Part shown: piece after piece, positions 37,474-49,916 of the stretch
Layout of the letters: every line of letters begins with the position of its first letter
Position numbering within the stretch: the stretch's first letter is position 1
DNA from: Tetrastigma voinierianum
Taxonomy: Eukaryota; Streptophyta; Magnoliopsida; Vitales; Vitaceae
DNA: 64,000 bases
NCBI GenBank assembly: GCA_016808115.1
Contig: JAEQBH010002845.1
Span: 558,001 to 622,000 of the forward strand
Direction of reading: 5' to 3'
Program-made: the position numbers and the translations under genes
The notes under the pieces: generated by a model
What the model saw: only the letters and a program-made list of their open reading frames with translations
Told to the model about the DNA's origin: nothing
The model's database searches: none

Positions 37474-38136
37474 TGTTGGGAAATAAATATGGCGAATATT
37501 TTACTTGTTGATTTAGCACGGTAGAAAGCCCAGATAAAATGCGGCGAGAAAAATAATATGCCGAGGAGATAATGCAAAAAAATAACGAAGGAATTTAACG
37601 TGGAAAACCTCCCCAAAGAAGGAAGCGCGGAGACCGCTGTCGGTCGCGAATATAAATTATAATAATTTAGGTCTGAAAACCTAATTCTAGCCCAGGTTCA
37701 ACACACAGCTTTCAACTGTCGAAGATGCGTAGTCCCAAAAACAATGAAATCGTAAATATAGTGAATAAAATTAATAGGCAAATCAGCCTCAAATCAAAAG
37801 CAGTTGATGAAGATCTCACCAGTCACGCATCTGAAATAAAATACGTTATAACATAGCAAAAAAATTGCCCATTGCGATTTTTGCTCTAAGCATGCAGCCA
37901 CGCCTCGCACCTGCTCGGAGAAAAAAGCATGACACCAACTTCCGCCCGATAACCACAGTGACCTCCTCTTCTTTGCTCAGAAAAAAAATTGCTGCGGAAA
38001 AAAGCTGCACTCCAGAAAAACCCAGCTGCTCCTACGATTTACGCCTCCCTCGGGTTTTATTATAACATCACGTAGCCTAATGGGCTTAAGAAAAAAATAA
38101 CAAATGGGCGCCAAGTGGTTTGGTGGACCCACTACA
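37474..38136 (-). repeat. Left LTR of the copia element (3' LTR in its own direction)
   Basis: Runs from TGTTGGGAAATAAA to CCCACTACA on the plus strand. It aligns with the right LTR in blocks such as 'aaacaatgaaatcg', 'atagtgaataaaattaatag' and 'tgctcctacgatttacgc'. The two LTRs have diverged visibly, by many substitutions and indels, so the insertion is not recent or the sequence here contains errors. Confidence 0.92.
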
Positions 38137-41100
38137 ATCTCCCCTCTGGCCCAACGCAAGGGTTACACTCCTAACATCTGGGTTAGAGTCCATGCTTGGC
38201 GACCGGCACAAGGCTTCGACTCTGCAGTAGCGACTTTGTCATCATATCGGAGGTTAAATTTTATGAATCTTCTTAGCTTCATAAGCTCTCTTTTCCAATG
38301 ACATCACCGTAACTGATGATGTCTGCGTGATGATAACATGCGGGAATGAGTGCAGTATTCTTGCTTTCAGTCTGCTCTGACTATCACGAAACCTGGCTTA
38401 TACTCATCTTGCATCAAACCCAGCTCTTGGAGAAATCTCTTCATCCATAACATCTCTTTTCTTCTTGGTTGTTGCTATATATTACGCACATTAGTAGACA
38501 AAGCGACACATATGGCAAACGCCATGAAAGCAGCTCCCGGCAAAAGTGAATAAAAACCCGAAGTCGACTTTCTACCATCGAGGTCACTGCCATATCGAGC
38601 ATGTGTAAAACCTTCTAGCTGCGGTTTTGAACCCCCGAAACTAAACCTTGATTTTGAAATTGCCTCGAATATTTGATCCATTCTTTGCTTCCCGATGCTC
38701 CTTTCTGGTTGAGAGAAATCTACTCACTGTACTATGTGCAATATAGGGCCTTGTACAAACCATACAATACATAAGACTCTATTTCTTTAGGAAGTAAGAA
38801 TAAGTATCAACATTATCTGTATAATGTAGGCGTAAACCTTCTTTAAATAAAGTGTTATGCAGATTATTGTTCAGAAACAACATCTTTGTTAATATGATCT
38901 TTTAGACGTGATTAACTGCACTCTGAACTTTGCATGCATATCTAGGCATTATTTGGCATTGTTAAGGACACTCAGTCATTGTATCAGGACTTGAACAACC
39001 TCTCTTTCCAACTTGCCAAATCAATTTTGAATCATTCCCCACCTATTAACATATCATCAACATAAAGTAAAAGAATAATGAAGTTACCATCGTAAACTTC
39101 TGAAATAAACACAATGATGCGCATCTGTCCTCTTATGCTGAAATGGCTCACCATAAAGAATCAAACTTCTTGTACCACTTGCGCCAGTGCTTTTGCTTGA
39201 CCCATAAAGACTTTTCTTTAATTTGCAAACCATGTGTTCCTTTACCTTTATGCAAACCCCTCGGGTTGTGACATGTAAATTTCTTCATTCAAATCACCAT
39301 GAAGAAAAAGAAGTCTTCACATCCTAGCGGAAATTTCAGCTCAAGGTCTAAACTATGGTCGAGCTCAAAGCAACTCACGATAGAAGACATTTTCACAAGC
39401 TGGAGAGAATATCTCGTAAAGTCAAAACCCTTTTACGCGAAAACCTTTTACTACCAAACGAGCTTTATACTTGACAACTTTCCATCACTATCTTTCTTCA
39501 AACTTGAACACCCATTTGTTCCTTAATGCCTTTACGCCTTTGGAAGTTCCTGACTCATAAGCGTCATTCTTTAATAACAAAAGAATCATTTCTTCTGCAT
39601 AGCCTTCATCCGAGCTTACCTTATGCATGGTACGTAGCTGGCGAAAATTCTCTGGCTCCCCCTCGTGAGTAATCAACACATACTGCGAAGAAGGATACTT
39701 GGATGATGGGCGACTCTCTATTAGTCCTTCTAATTTGAGGTTACGAAATGACTTGTTGAGGAGGGCTCCCACCTTTCAGCGAGGCTTGAGTCACTCTCTA
39801 GCATCCCATCATCAACCCACTGTCTGGTGCTTCATCACGATCATCTCTGCTCCCCGTCTATATGCAGCGCAAAGGAATATGAATAAGCGTAGGATCGATA
39901 GCACCATCAACGATGGCTTAACCTTTTCGGTCTTCTCACAATCGAAATAGTCGATCTTCATAAATATCACATCTCTACTTAAAATCTTCTTTTCACTTGG
40001 ATCCTGTCTGTACCCAAACTCTTCATTCCATGGCAATAAAGGATCGTGGAAAAGCTTTGTGTCGGCTTTGACCTCTGCTCTTAGGGACATGTGCAAAAGC
40101 CTTGCACCCAAGCATAAAATGATTGTAAACAACATCTTTTCCTGTCCATACCTTCTCTGGAATGTCAAACTCCAAAGGAACTGAGGGAGACCTATTTATC
40201 AAGTAACAAGCAGTACGAATAGCTTCACCCTAAAACACTTTGGGTAGCTTTGCCATTTTTAGCATGCATCTGACCTTCTCAACAATAGTGCGGTTCATCC
40301 TCTGCCAACACCATTGTCTTTGTGGAGTACCGAGGCTGTCTTCCTCATGTCTAATACCATGTCTTTGACAGTAGTCTCTAAACTCCTTTGATGTATCTCA
40401 CACCTCCATTGTCGTGAGACACTTGAAAACTTTCTGTCTCTCTTTCAACTAAGGCATGAAATTTCTGGAAAAACTGATACACTTGATCTTTGGCCTTGAC
40501 GGATAAACCCACACCTTTCTTGATGCATCATCAATGAATGCGACAAAATATCTATTTCCACCAGGGACTCCACCTCGAAAGGGATACAAACATCGAGAAT
40601 AAACCGATTACAAAATATTAGATTTTCTTTTGAAGATTTAGAAAAGAAACTCTATGATGTTTTCAAATAAACAATAATCCTGAGGTTAAGGCGTACCTTT
40701 AGTAAAAGGAATGAGAGCCTTTTTGGCTAGTATATGTAACCCTTTCTACTCATGTGACCAAATCTTTTGTCTTATAAATTTGGGAGGAACCATCTTCGAT
40801 TGCATTGATTCATACTCCACATATTTTTCTGGCTTGTCTTATTAAAGTGTGCTTCTTGCCCTCTGCTTGAAATTTCTTAAAGAACCTTTAGTAAGCTTCC
40901 ATTTACGTTCTGCGTAATTCACATATCCTTCCCGATCCAAGGCAACTCCGGAAATAAGATTAAGGCGTAAGTCGAACATCTTATACGTCTCTCGAGTCAA
41001 TGAACAACCAACGTCTGTGCGTGCAAACATCTTGATACCCAGCGATCTTGGGTAGCTGGTATTACCATCTTCTTGATGCCAAAGTCTGCGGCACGTACGA

Positions 41101-42048
41101 TGTGAACTCCTTATTAGAATATTAACATGATAAGAGAAATTTGTTGTATCAATAATCCTCAACCTCATTATACGTAACGAGGCAAACGTGCTTCATCTCC
41201 AAAAAATAGAGCGCCACGTCTTCGTCGGATAAAGCATTTGTAGTATTTTTATTTTTCATCTCCTCAGTTTTGCCTTCTTTTGTTCAGTTCCAAACATAAC
41301 AATTTCTTTTCATATGTCCTTCCTTACCACAATAGTAACACTTTCTGCTTTCACTAGACTCCTAAGTTGCGACACACTTTGGATTTACCCGACCCTTCGG
41401 TTCCTCTGTTTTTACCTCTTTACATTCTCTGTGACAAGAGCCTCGGTCTCAGAAGATCCTTCCTTCTGGCTTCTTCATTAAACAAAATGTCTTTTACCAT
41501 ATCCATGGTTAAATTGCCATTAGGAAATTTAAAGTTACTAAGTGAGATAACTAGAATATCCCAGTATCGCGAAGAAGCTGAAGTAATCTTTGCAGCTGTC
41601 TTCAATCTTCATCTTCATAGCATTTAGCGGTTCTGACCCTTGAAGTCAGTTGTGCTCTGCTGTTGTACCCATTTTATACTTGATTTACTAGCCTTCTAAT
41701 CAAAGTGGCTTTATTAAATGCGATGCTACGTTAAATACATGGATTACAATTTTTTGGCTTCGGTAGCATTAGTCTCTGTACGTGATGAAACACACTTTCA
41801 GTCTACTTGCTAATACGATTAAATTCTTGTTTTTGTCGTGATCTTGCATTACGCTTGACATATCTTTAGGTTTACTTTTATCCCCATCAATAGCGCATAT
41901 AAATCCTTCTGATAAGAATATCTTCCATTCTTGGCTTCGATAGAATAATTAGGCAAGGGTTAGTCTAATCCACTTAGCTCAGAAGATTCCTCGTTTTAAG
42001 CCGCCTTAAATGTAATCTTGGACAATAGAACCGGGCTACGATACCACT

Positions 42049-42740
42049 TGTTGGGAAATAAACACAAAATTTGAGATATTTTCCGTATTGATTGCTTACT
42101 TTGTTAGGGCCAAATAAAATCTTGGCCAAAGAAAAAATAATATCTTAGGAGAATGTAAAATAACGAGAGAGAATTTTTAACGTGGAAACCTCCCAAAAGA
42201 GAAAGAAGAGCTCTTGGGACCTTTGTGAGTCCCACCCCAAATATCCACTATAATAATTTAGGTACAAAACCTAATTAAGCTAGGTTCAACGCTTTGCTTT
42301 CTCAGCCTTGTCGAGAAAGATGCACTTGAATCCAAAAAACAATGAAATCGCCAAATATAGTGAATAAAATTAATAGGCAAATCTAGCCTCAAATCAAAAA
42401 CAGATTGATGAAGATCTCACCCAGTCTGCATACAAATCTGGCTGTTCTGCTGCAACAAAAAAATTGCCGCTGCAGATTTTTCTGCTCCAGAAAAACGCCC
42501 ACAGCACGCCTCCTTTTCTGCTCCAGAAAAAACGCCCAGCACCAACTTCCGCCAGTAACCACAGCAGCCTCACACCTCTTTCTTTCTTTGAAAAAAGCGC
42601 TGCGGAAAAGCGCTCGAAAAACCCGCTTGCTCCTACGATTTACGCTCATAGGTTTTTATTATAACATACATGTACAATAGAACTAAAGAAAAAAAATAAC
42701 AAATGGGCCGCCAAGTAGTTTGGGCTGGACCCACACTACA
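42049..42740 (-). repeat. Right LTR of the copia element (5' LTR in its own direction)
   Basis: Runs from TGTTGGGAAATAAAC to CCCACACTACA on the plus strand, 692 bp against 663 bp for the left LTR. Two short C/A-rich direct repeats ('tttctgctccagaaaaa') lie near 42,477-42,535. The overlapping open frames at 42,389-42,680 fall wholly within this LTR and are not genes. Confidence 0.93.
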
Positions 42741-42745
42741 TGTAT

Positions 42746-43425
42746 GTCATAAATGATGGGAAAAAAAAAATGAATGAGTATGTTTAGGTTTATTTTCAAA
42801 ATTGGTTATTTAACTCTGAGTGTACGTAGTTTTTAAAAGCAAAGTTGACAATTGGTTCTAAAAACACGTCTCTTAAGTTGTTTATGAAGTAAACATGCAT
42901 GATGGGAAACTTGAAATATTATTGTTAACTTAAAGTCTCTACTTTCATTACAAGTTCTCGGAAAAGTCTTCGCAATGACAAAATAACTCTAACTCGTTTT
43001 CCAATTTGAAATAGAAAACTATTCCCGGCCGTATTCATAATTTTTCGAGAATGTTAAGTATTTCAGACCGTACGTGTTTGAAATTGAACCGCGTTCAGAA
43101 TGATGATGGCCATCCAGAGCTGAATTAGTGGCTGACCATGATGGGAAAATGCCAGGGTCTTTGATTTGTTTTCTATATATATATAATACAAATCAAAGTA
43201 AATTTGAGGAGGCTTACCTTGAATGATTCCTTCCGCCCGGCCCCATGAAAACGCAGAGAGCATAAATGAAGACCATGACCACCCATTTGCCCCTTTGGAA
43301 ACTAACGTGTAAAGGATGCAAGAAATGGAGCTTGTACACAAGTAGACAAGTTCTGGATAATTGTTTAAAAGATGTATATTAGTTCAAATATGGTATATTA
43401 GTGGTTAAGAATGTATACGAGTTTT
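42746..43425. other. Gene-free stretch
   Basis: Ordinary AT-rich intergenic DNA. A minus-strand open frame at 43,063-43,341 has no recognisable domain. Confidence 0.45.
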
Positions 43426-43429
43426 TTGA

Positions 43430-43755
43430 AGTTAGAGATTGAAGTAGTACTCAAAGATAGTTATAATTTGATATAATAAGAAGATCAATATCCTAATTTT
43501 ATTATGTGATTAATAGAGGACATTTAATAGTTGTATTAGAATATCAAGATCTTTAGTTTTATTACGTGATTAATAGAGAATGTTTGAAAGTTGTATAAGA
43601 ATCTAAATACATATTAGTGTCCACATGTATAGAGAGAAGCAAATTGAGTTGTGATTGTCTAACAAAAAAAATATCGATGTTTTAAATTCAAGTATTCAAT
43701 AGTTAGCTGATGAGACCTAATTCAATGATGTTATAAGAAGAAGTTAGTCAGATTT
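43430..43755 (+). pseudogene. LINE RNase H fragment
   Basis: This resembles the RNase H end of the LINE at 3625-4748: 'gagattgaagtagtactcaa', 'ataataagaagatcaatatc', 'attaatagaggacattt' and 'gagagaagcaaattgag' correspond in order. It includes a tandem duplication of about 60-70 bp ('ttattacgtgattaatagag'). It is too decayed to code for protein. It lies about 1.1 kb upstream of the pump gene start. Confidence 0.55.
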
Positions 43756-44817
43756 GAGTCTTTGAGAAAATATAATATAACTTGTAATATAAAATGAATA
43801 GATATTAAAAAAAATAAAAAAAAAAGTATTATTTAATTAAAATTACCTACAATTGTTACATTAGTTATGAAAATGATTTGTAGTTATCTCTTCATAGTTT
43901 ACAAAAGATTTTTATTTGTACACTATTTTTTATATTTAAAAAAAAAAAAGAGTTGGTGAAAAGATAACTAGATATCTGTGACTAAGAATTGGATATTCAT
44001 GATTTAAATTATTCCTATAAAAAAAATAATTAGGATTATACGATCTATTTCTATAAATAACAAATATATTATTATAATTAACAAATATAATATCATATAT
44101 TAACTATTATAATAATATATTTACTAGTGAGTTATGATAATAGATCGACAGATATCTAGCCCGAATATTATTGATAAATATCTAATTAATTTGAAAGTAG
44201 TATCATGATAAATCCTTTTGTCTTTATTAAAACATTGGCGAGGTTACCTTTCTCTTTATTAAAACAATGGCGAGGATGGAGACTGAACATGACATGAATC
44301 TTCGTCAGAAGACGCGTGACTGACACACGCAAGTAAAGAATCAAGACCTTTAGTCTTAATTGATTGGTTTGACGCGTAAGTGTGGGGCCGCCGAAACCGC
44401 GTGAGGTGGGGCCATTCGAGTGCAAATGATAATAATTAGTCAACAACAATGAGGATTTGACCCGGTGATTTGGATCCATTTCCCAGGAAAACGGGAATAT
44501 ATGTCCTTTAAAAGGAAACCCTCACCAAGTTTCGGATCATCGTCGTCTTCTTCTTCTTCTTCCTCATGATTTCATCTGTCTGGGGATCTGAACCATTAAT
44601 TTGTTGTTCTTGTATGCTACCATAAACGCGGTGTGGTGGGTTCCTGCGGGTTGCTGTGGTAGTTGCCGAACATGTTAAATCAACTTTTGGGTGACTTTAT
44701 ATTGTTAGGAAGTGGTGGGTCTGTGAGAATTTTCTCGGCGGTTTCGTATTGGGGGGTATTTGTATGAGGGAGGAGTGGGTGTTTGGAGGAAGAGAAACGA
44801 ATTAGAAAGAGTGAGTG
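43756..44817 (+). promoter_or_regulatory. Upstream region of the ACA-like pump gene
   Basis: No coding feature is seen. AT-rich DNA up to about 44,200 gives way to more balanced composition. A pyrimidine-rich CTTCTTCTT run lies at 44,545-44,563, typical of plant 5' untranslated leaders, and TCCTTTAAAAGG near 44,502 could serve as a weak TATA-like element. The start of transcription cannot be fixed by eye. Confidence 0.35.
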
Positions 44818-44973
44818 ATGGAAAACTTTGTGAACGAGAACTTCTTAGAAGTGAAGGCGAAGCATTCGCCGATTGAGGTGTTGCAGAAATGGAGGAACTT
44901 CTGTGGGGTTGTCAAGAACCCCAAGAGGAGGTTCCGTTTCACTATAACTATCTCCAGCGGTAAACAGAAGTAG
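44818..44973 (+). pseudogene. Frameshifted exon 1 of the pump gene (autoinhibitory N-terminus)
   Basis: From ATG the frame gives 51 codons (MENFVNENFLEVKAKHSPIE to start) and then a TAG. Up to FRFT it matches the conserved ACA N-terminus. The following 49 nt to the AG|GT donor at 44,992 should encode a block like 'NLSKRYEAAAMRRTNQ' but cannot in any single frame. No alternative donor with the right phase was found: GTAAAC at 44,960 leaves phase 1, and exon 2 needs phase 0. Confidence 0.8.
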
Positions 44974-47900
44974 CTGCATGCAAATCAATCAGGTCTTCTC
45001 TCTAATTCATTATTTTAAGTTTCTCTATTTGTTTTTTGGAAACCTAAATTGGACTTGATGTGGAATTTGGATATGGGGATTTATGATTTGAGAGGCTATG
45101 GGTTTTAAATCTCTGTTCCTTCTTCAAACTCTTTAGACATTGTCCACGTGAGGGCCTTAAATCGCATCTTCAAGGTTAAGAGAACTTTCTCGCCCGTCCC
45201 GCAATCTTACCCACCCTAATTTTTTTTGTTTAATTTATTATGAAAACATTTTCCCGAATATGGGAATTTGATGGTGTGGTACTTGGTACCAATATGGGAA
45301 TTACTAGACGAGTGTTGCTTCTTTCTGTCTAAAGATTCATTTGTTAAAGAGAGGAACAAATTTGAAGCTGTTCTATTTAAGATTGTTGCTTCTTTCTATC
45401 TAAAGATTCATTTGTTGAAGAGAGGAACAAATTTGAAGCTATTATTTTTATTCATATAGAAACAAAAGAATCTGTGGATGGTATAAATCGGTTGAGATGT
45501 ATAATGGGTATATTTGAGGATACTGAGATTTTCCTTTCTGATGGTACCGCCGTTTAGAATTCATAATGAACATGCTCAATTTATGACTCTAGTTGGGTGG
45601 ATGGATAAGAAAGAGAAAATTATGAATGAAATCATTCCTCATAAACTAGAGATGGTCTTTACTACCAAAATAATGTAGACAAAATGCAAGGGGGAAGCTG
45701 GTTGAGATGGTTTTATGATGGGTACTGAAGACAGCTGGGTATATCAGAGTAAGTAATAGGGTTTATGTTGATGCTGTTGCAAGGAAAATGCTGTCAAAAT
45801 ACACATTTTGGTGCGTGATTTGATTGTTTGACTGAAAATATGGTCTAAGATGGAGCAGAATAATGCAACCGTATTCGTTCTGCTGAACTAAAATGGCCAG
45901 GATTAGCTTTTATCGAGTTTAGTATATTTTTTGAGTATTCAAGAATGATAAACGCCCTCAAGTTTATAGTGCCACTTTCAAAATTACCTTGAAAACTTAA
46001 CAAGTTACCATTTTTTTTTGAGTATTCAAGAACCATAAATGTGCTTAATTTTAATGTGCCTCATTTGTCTCCAGTTTTTACTTTCCCCAGTCATTCCTGG
46101 ATTTATCGCACAGTGCTTTTATTTTCTCAAGTTGTTTTTCCAATGAACTTTTAATTCTCAACTTCAGTTAAGACTTTAAGAAGAGATAGTATCTCTTTTA
46201 CCATAATCATGACAATTTTTACTCTGTATTGTTAAGTGACTAACCCTTTTCTGCATTCCATAATGTAGGAAAAATTGAGAATTGCAGTTTTGGTTTCCAA
46301 AGCAGCATTTCACTTTATGGAAGGTGAGCTTCTTCTGAAATCAACTATATTTAATATTTATTATGTTAAAAGGTTCTCCAAATTGATTCCTCTTGGAATA
46401 TTTGCAGGTGTACCTGCCGGCGACTATGTTGTACCTGAGGAAGTCAAAGCTGGAGGTTTTGAGATTTGTGCTGATGAATTGGGATCCATTGTCGAAGGCC
46501 ATGATGTAAAGAAGCTTAAATTTCATGGTGGGGTAGATGGTATTGCACGAAAGCTACTCACATGTACGACCAATGGGCTTACTTCTGACAATGAATTGCT
46601 GAATCGCAGACAAGAGGTTTTTGGGATAAATAAATTTGCTGAAGCTCAAGTTCGGAGTTTCTTGGTATTTGTTTGGGAAGCCCTTCAGGACATGACACTC
46701 ATGATCCTTGCCGTGTGTGCATTTGTGTCTCTGATAGTCGGCATTGCAATGGAAGGGTGGCCGGAAGGGGCCCATGATGGCCTTGGGATTGTTGCTAGTA
46801 TCCTGTTGGTTGTGTTTGTCACAGCAACAAGTGATTATCGGCAATCTTTACAGTTTAGGGATTTGGACAAAGAGAAGAAGAAGATCTCCATTCAGGTCAC
46901 AAGGAATGGATATAGGCAGAAAATGTCAATATATGATTTGCTTCCTGGTGATGTCGTGCATCTTTCTATCGGAGACCAGGTTCCTGCTGATGGACTTTTT
47001 TTTTCAGGATTTTCTGTGTTAATTGATGAATCAAGTTTAACTGGAGAGAGTGAGCCAGTAATGGTAAGTACGGAAAATCCTTTTCTGCTTTCTGGAACTA
47101 AGGTTCAAGATGGATCATGCAAGATGATGATTACTACTGTTGGAATGAGAACCCAATGGGGTAAATTGATGGCCACTCTTAGTGAAGGGGGAGATGACGA
47201 GACCCCATTGCAAGTTAAATTGAATGGAGTGGCAACCTTTATTGGGAAGATAGGCCTTGCCTTTGCTGTGGTGACTTTTGCCGTTCTGGTTCAAGGATTG
47301 TTTACCCGTAAACTGCGAGAAGGGACCCATTGGAGTTGGTCAGGAGATGACGCCTTGGAAATGTTGGAATTCTTTGCCATTGCTGTTACAATTGTTGTCG
47401 TTGCAGTACCTGAGGGGCTGCCTTTGGCTGTCACATTGAGCCTTGCTTTCGCAATGAAGAAGATGATGAATGACAAGGCACTTGTCCGCCATCTGGCAGC
47501 TTGTGAGACAATGGGTTCTGCAACAAGTATCTGTAGTGACAAGACTGGGACTCTAACTACTAACCACATGACTGTTGTGAAATCATGCATTTGTATGAAT
47601 GTGAAAGATGTGGACAGGCAGAACACTGCTTCTAGTTTCTCCTCAGGAATCCCAGATTCTGCTGTGAAACTTCTGCTACAATCAATATTTAATAACTCTG
47701 GTGGTGAAGTTGTGGTTAACAAAGAAGGGAAGTTTGAGATACTGGGATCGCCCACAGAAGCTGCTTTGCTGGAGTTTGGATTGTTCCTTGGTGGAGACTT
47801 TCAAGGGGAGCGACAAACATCCAAACTAATTAAGGTTGAGCCATTCAATTCAACAAAGAAGCGAATGGGTGTAGTTCTAGAACTTCCAGAAGGAGGTCTC

Positions 47901-49916
47901 CGAGCCCATACTAAAGGTGCTTCAGAAATTATTTTGGCTGCCTGTAACAAGGTTATCAATTCTAATGGTGAGGTTGTTCCCCTTGATGAAGCAACTAATG
48001 ACCATCTCAATGCTACAATCAATCAATTTGCTAGTGAAGCACTTCGAACTCTATGCCTTGCCTATATGGAACTGGAGAATGGGTTTTCCCCCAATGATTC
48101 TATTCCTCTCTCTGGATATACTTGTTTAGGTATTGTGGGTATCAAAGATCCCGTTCGCCCAGGTGTCAAGGAGTCTGTTGCAATTTGTCGCTCAGCTGGC
48201 ATTACTGTAAGGATGGTTACAGGTGACAACATAAATACTGCCAAGGCTATTGCTAGGGAATGTGGAATTCTTACTGATGACGGTATAGCCATCGAGGGTC
48301 CAGATTTTAGAGAGAAGAGCCAAGAAGAATTGCTTAAATTAATTCCCAAAATTCAGGTCCTTTTTATATCTTTATCTTCAGAACATGTTGAAAGTAGAAT
48401 ACTAAATTTGTAAGAACTTTTCATCTGATCTGTGAATTATTTTTTTCCCTCAATAGGTAATGGCGCGATCTTCACCTTTGGACAAGCATACACTGGTGAA
48501 GCAATTAAGAACCACATTTGATGAAGTTGTTGCTGTGACCGGTGATGGAACAAATGATGCCCCAGCACTTCATGAGGCAGATATTGGGCTTGCAATGGGC
48601 ATTGCTGGAACCGAAGTAAGTGTATTATACCTTTTCTAGTACAACTATTTATCAAAAAAAAAAAAACCTTTCCTAGTACAACTATTTATCAAAAAAAAAA
48701 AAAAAAAACCTTTCCTAGTACAACAGCATTGACTTTACTGCAAATTTGAAAAAATGAACAACACGTGCCCTGCCATGAGATAGTCGATAAGACTTATGTT
48801 GCTGGTTATCTTCATTGAAAAATATCAGGAACTCATTCCATTATACTTATTATGATGAGAACAGAGCCAAACTCTAATTAATCCGGTTCATGAACTTCAG
48901 GTGGCTAAAGAGAGTGCTGATGTAATAATCTTGGATGATAATTTCTCAACAATTGTGACTGTGGCCAAATGGGGACGTTCAGTCTACATAAATATTCAAA
49001 AATTTGTACAATTCCAACTCACGGTCAATGTGGTTGCATTAATAGTCAACTTCTCTTCAGCTTGTTTGACCGGTAAGAAGACCCAATCATGCTTCTTCCT
49101 TTTCAAAGTTATTTCCTTGTTTGATCAGACAAACTTCTTTTTTTTATTTATTCTTTTTCTTTTTCTCACTATCCCTTTTTTTTGGAACTTTGCTTCAGGA
49201 AATGCCCCCCTCACGGCTGTTCAGCTTCTGTGGGTCAACATGATCATGGATACACTAGGAGCTCTTGCATTAGCAACTGAACCACCTACTGATGAATTAA
49301 TGAAGAGATCACCAGTTGGAAGAAGAGGAAATTTTATCAGTAATGTCATGTGGAGGAATATCCTAGGCCAGTCCCTATATCAATTTATCGTAATATGGTA
49401 TCTTCAAGTACAAGGGAAAACACTATTTCAGCTCAATGGCCCTGACTCTGATCTGATCCTGAATACACTTATTTTCAACTCGTTTGTCTTCTGCCAGGTA
49501 CTTTTGGAAGTCCTCTTTGTGAACTTTGTAAATTTATTTTCTAGTTTTTGAGTCCTTGAACTCTTCTGAGGTGTCCTTTCTAACTTTCTTAACTCAAGAT
49601 ATATCAGTTTGTAACCCTGTTGAGGACATCTAACTTATTGAAAGGATCATATGGCTTGTTTCTACAGGTTTTCAATGAGATAAGCTCCCGGGAAATGGAG
49701 AAAATCAATGTATTCAAAGGCATACTGGATAACTACGTATTTGTTGCTGTTCTCTCTTCCACCGCCCTCTTCCAGATCTTAATCATCGAGTACTTAGGTA
49801 CATACGCAAGCACATCGCCTCTCACTCTATCCCAATGGTTCTTCAGCGTTTTTATCGGATTCCTAGGCATGCCAATTGCAGCGGCCTTGAAGATGGTCCC
49901 TGTCTCAAGTTCATGA
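44818..49916 (+). CDS. ACA: Autoinhibited P2B-type Ca2+-ATPase, ACA1/2/7-like; exon 1 disrupted
   Basis: Calmodulin-regulated pump that uses ATP to move Ca2+ out of the cytosol across an endomembrane or plasma membrane. Exons read: 44,818-44,992; 46,269-46,323; 46,408-48,356; 48,457-48,615; 48,901-49,072; 49,199-49,497; 49,668-49,916, all with GT-AG borders. Together they give about 1,019 codons, the family's usual size. Visible motifs: TGESEPV (47,040), PEGLP ion site in M4 (47,409), catalytic Asp in DKTGTLTT (Asp codon 47,538, near residue 454), KGASE in the nucleotide domain, TGDGTNDAP (48,538), and NMIMDTLGALALATEPP in M6 (about 49,238). Exon 1 encodes the N-terminal calmodulin-binding stretch (KWRNFCGVVKNPKRRFRF). 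The exon is 175 nt, not a multiple of three, and hits TAG at 44,971-44,973, so residues before exon 2 are out of frame. Exons 2-7 are open. Either the gene is recently broken, translation starts later, or the assembly has an indel here. Confidence 0.9.
46324..46407 (+). other. 84 bp intron 2 of the pump gene, open in frame
   Basis: The intron runs from GTGAGC to TTTGCAG between Glu and Gly codons. Its length is a multiple of three and it contains no in-frame stop, so exons 2 and 3 also read as one continuous frame with 28 extra codons (start GELLLKSTIFN). Family alignment argues that it is an intron, because other ACA proteins lack those residues. The broken copy at 4.8 kb begins inside this intron. 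Confidence 0.8.

Larger units (their letters stand above)
37474..42740 (-). mobile_element. Ty1/copia retrotransposon, full structure, decayed coding region
   Basis: Two LTRs (37,474-38,136 and 42,049-42,740) bound the element. Identical TGTAT duplications lie outside them (37,469-37,473 and 42,741-42,745). It is read on the minus strand. A primer binding site matching the initiator Met tRNA end (TGGTATCGTAGCC) lies at 42,033-42,046, next to the right LTR, and a purine tract (38,137-38,153) lies next to the left one. The order is Gag with a zinc knuckle (CX2CX4HX4C, near 41,300-41,345), GAG-pre-integrase (RLNLISGVALDREGY, near 40,950), integrase core (about 40,200-40,600), reverse transcriptase with LLYVDDMLIGG (near 39,043-39,075), and RNase H with DLDGRKSTSG near 38,560-38,590. 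Stops and frameshifts occur throughout, so it cannot encode its own proteins. Confidence 0.93.

Noticed and set aside
42389..42680. Overlapping open frames on both strands near 42.5 kb
   Set aside because: They lie completely inside the right LTR of the copia element.
44960..44965. Alternative splice donor GTAAAC that would avoid the TAG in pump exon 1
   Set aside because: It leaves phase 1, and no acceptor near exon 2 restores the conserved frame.
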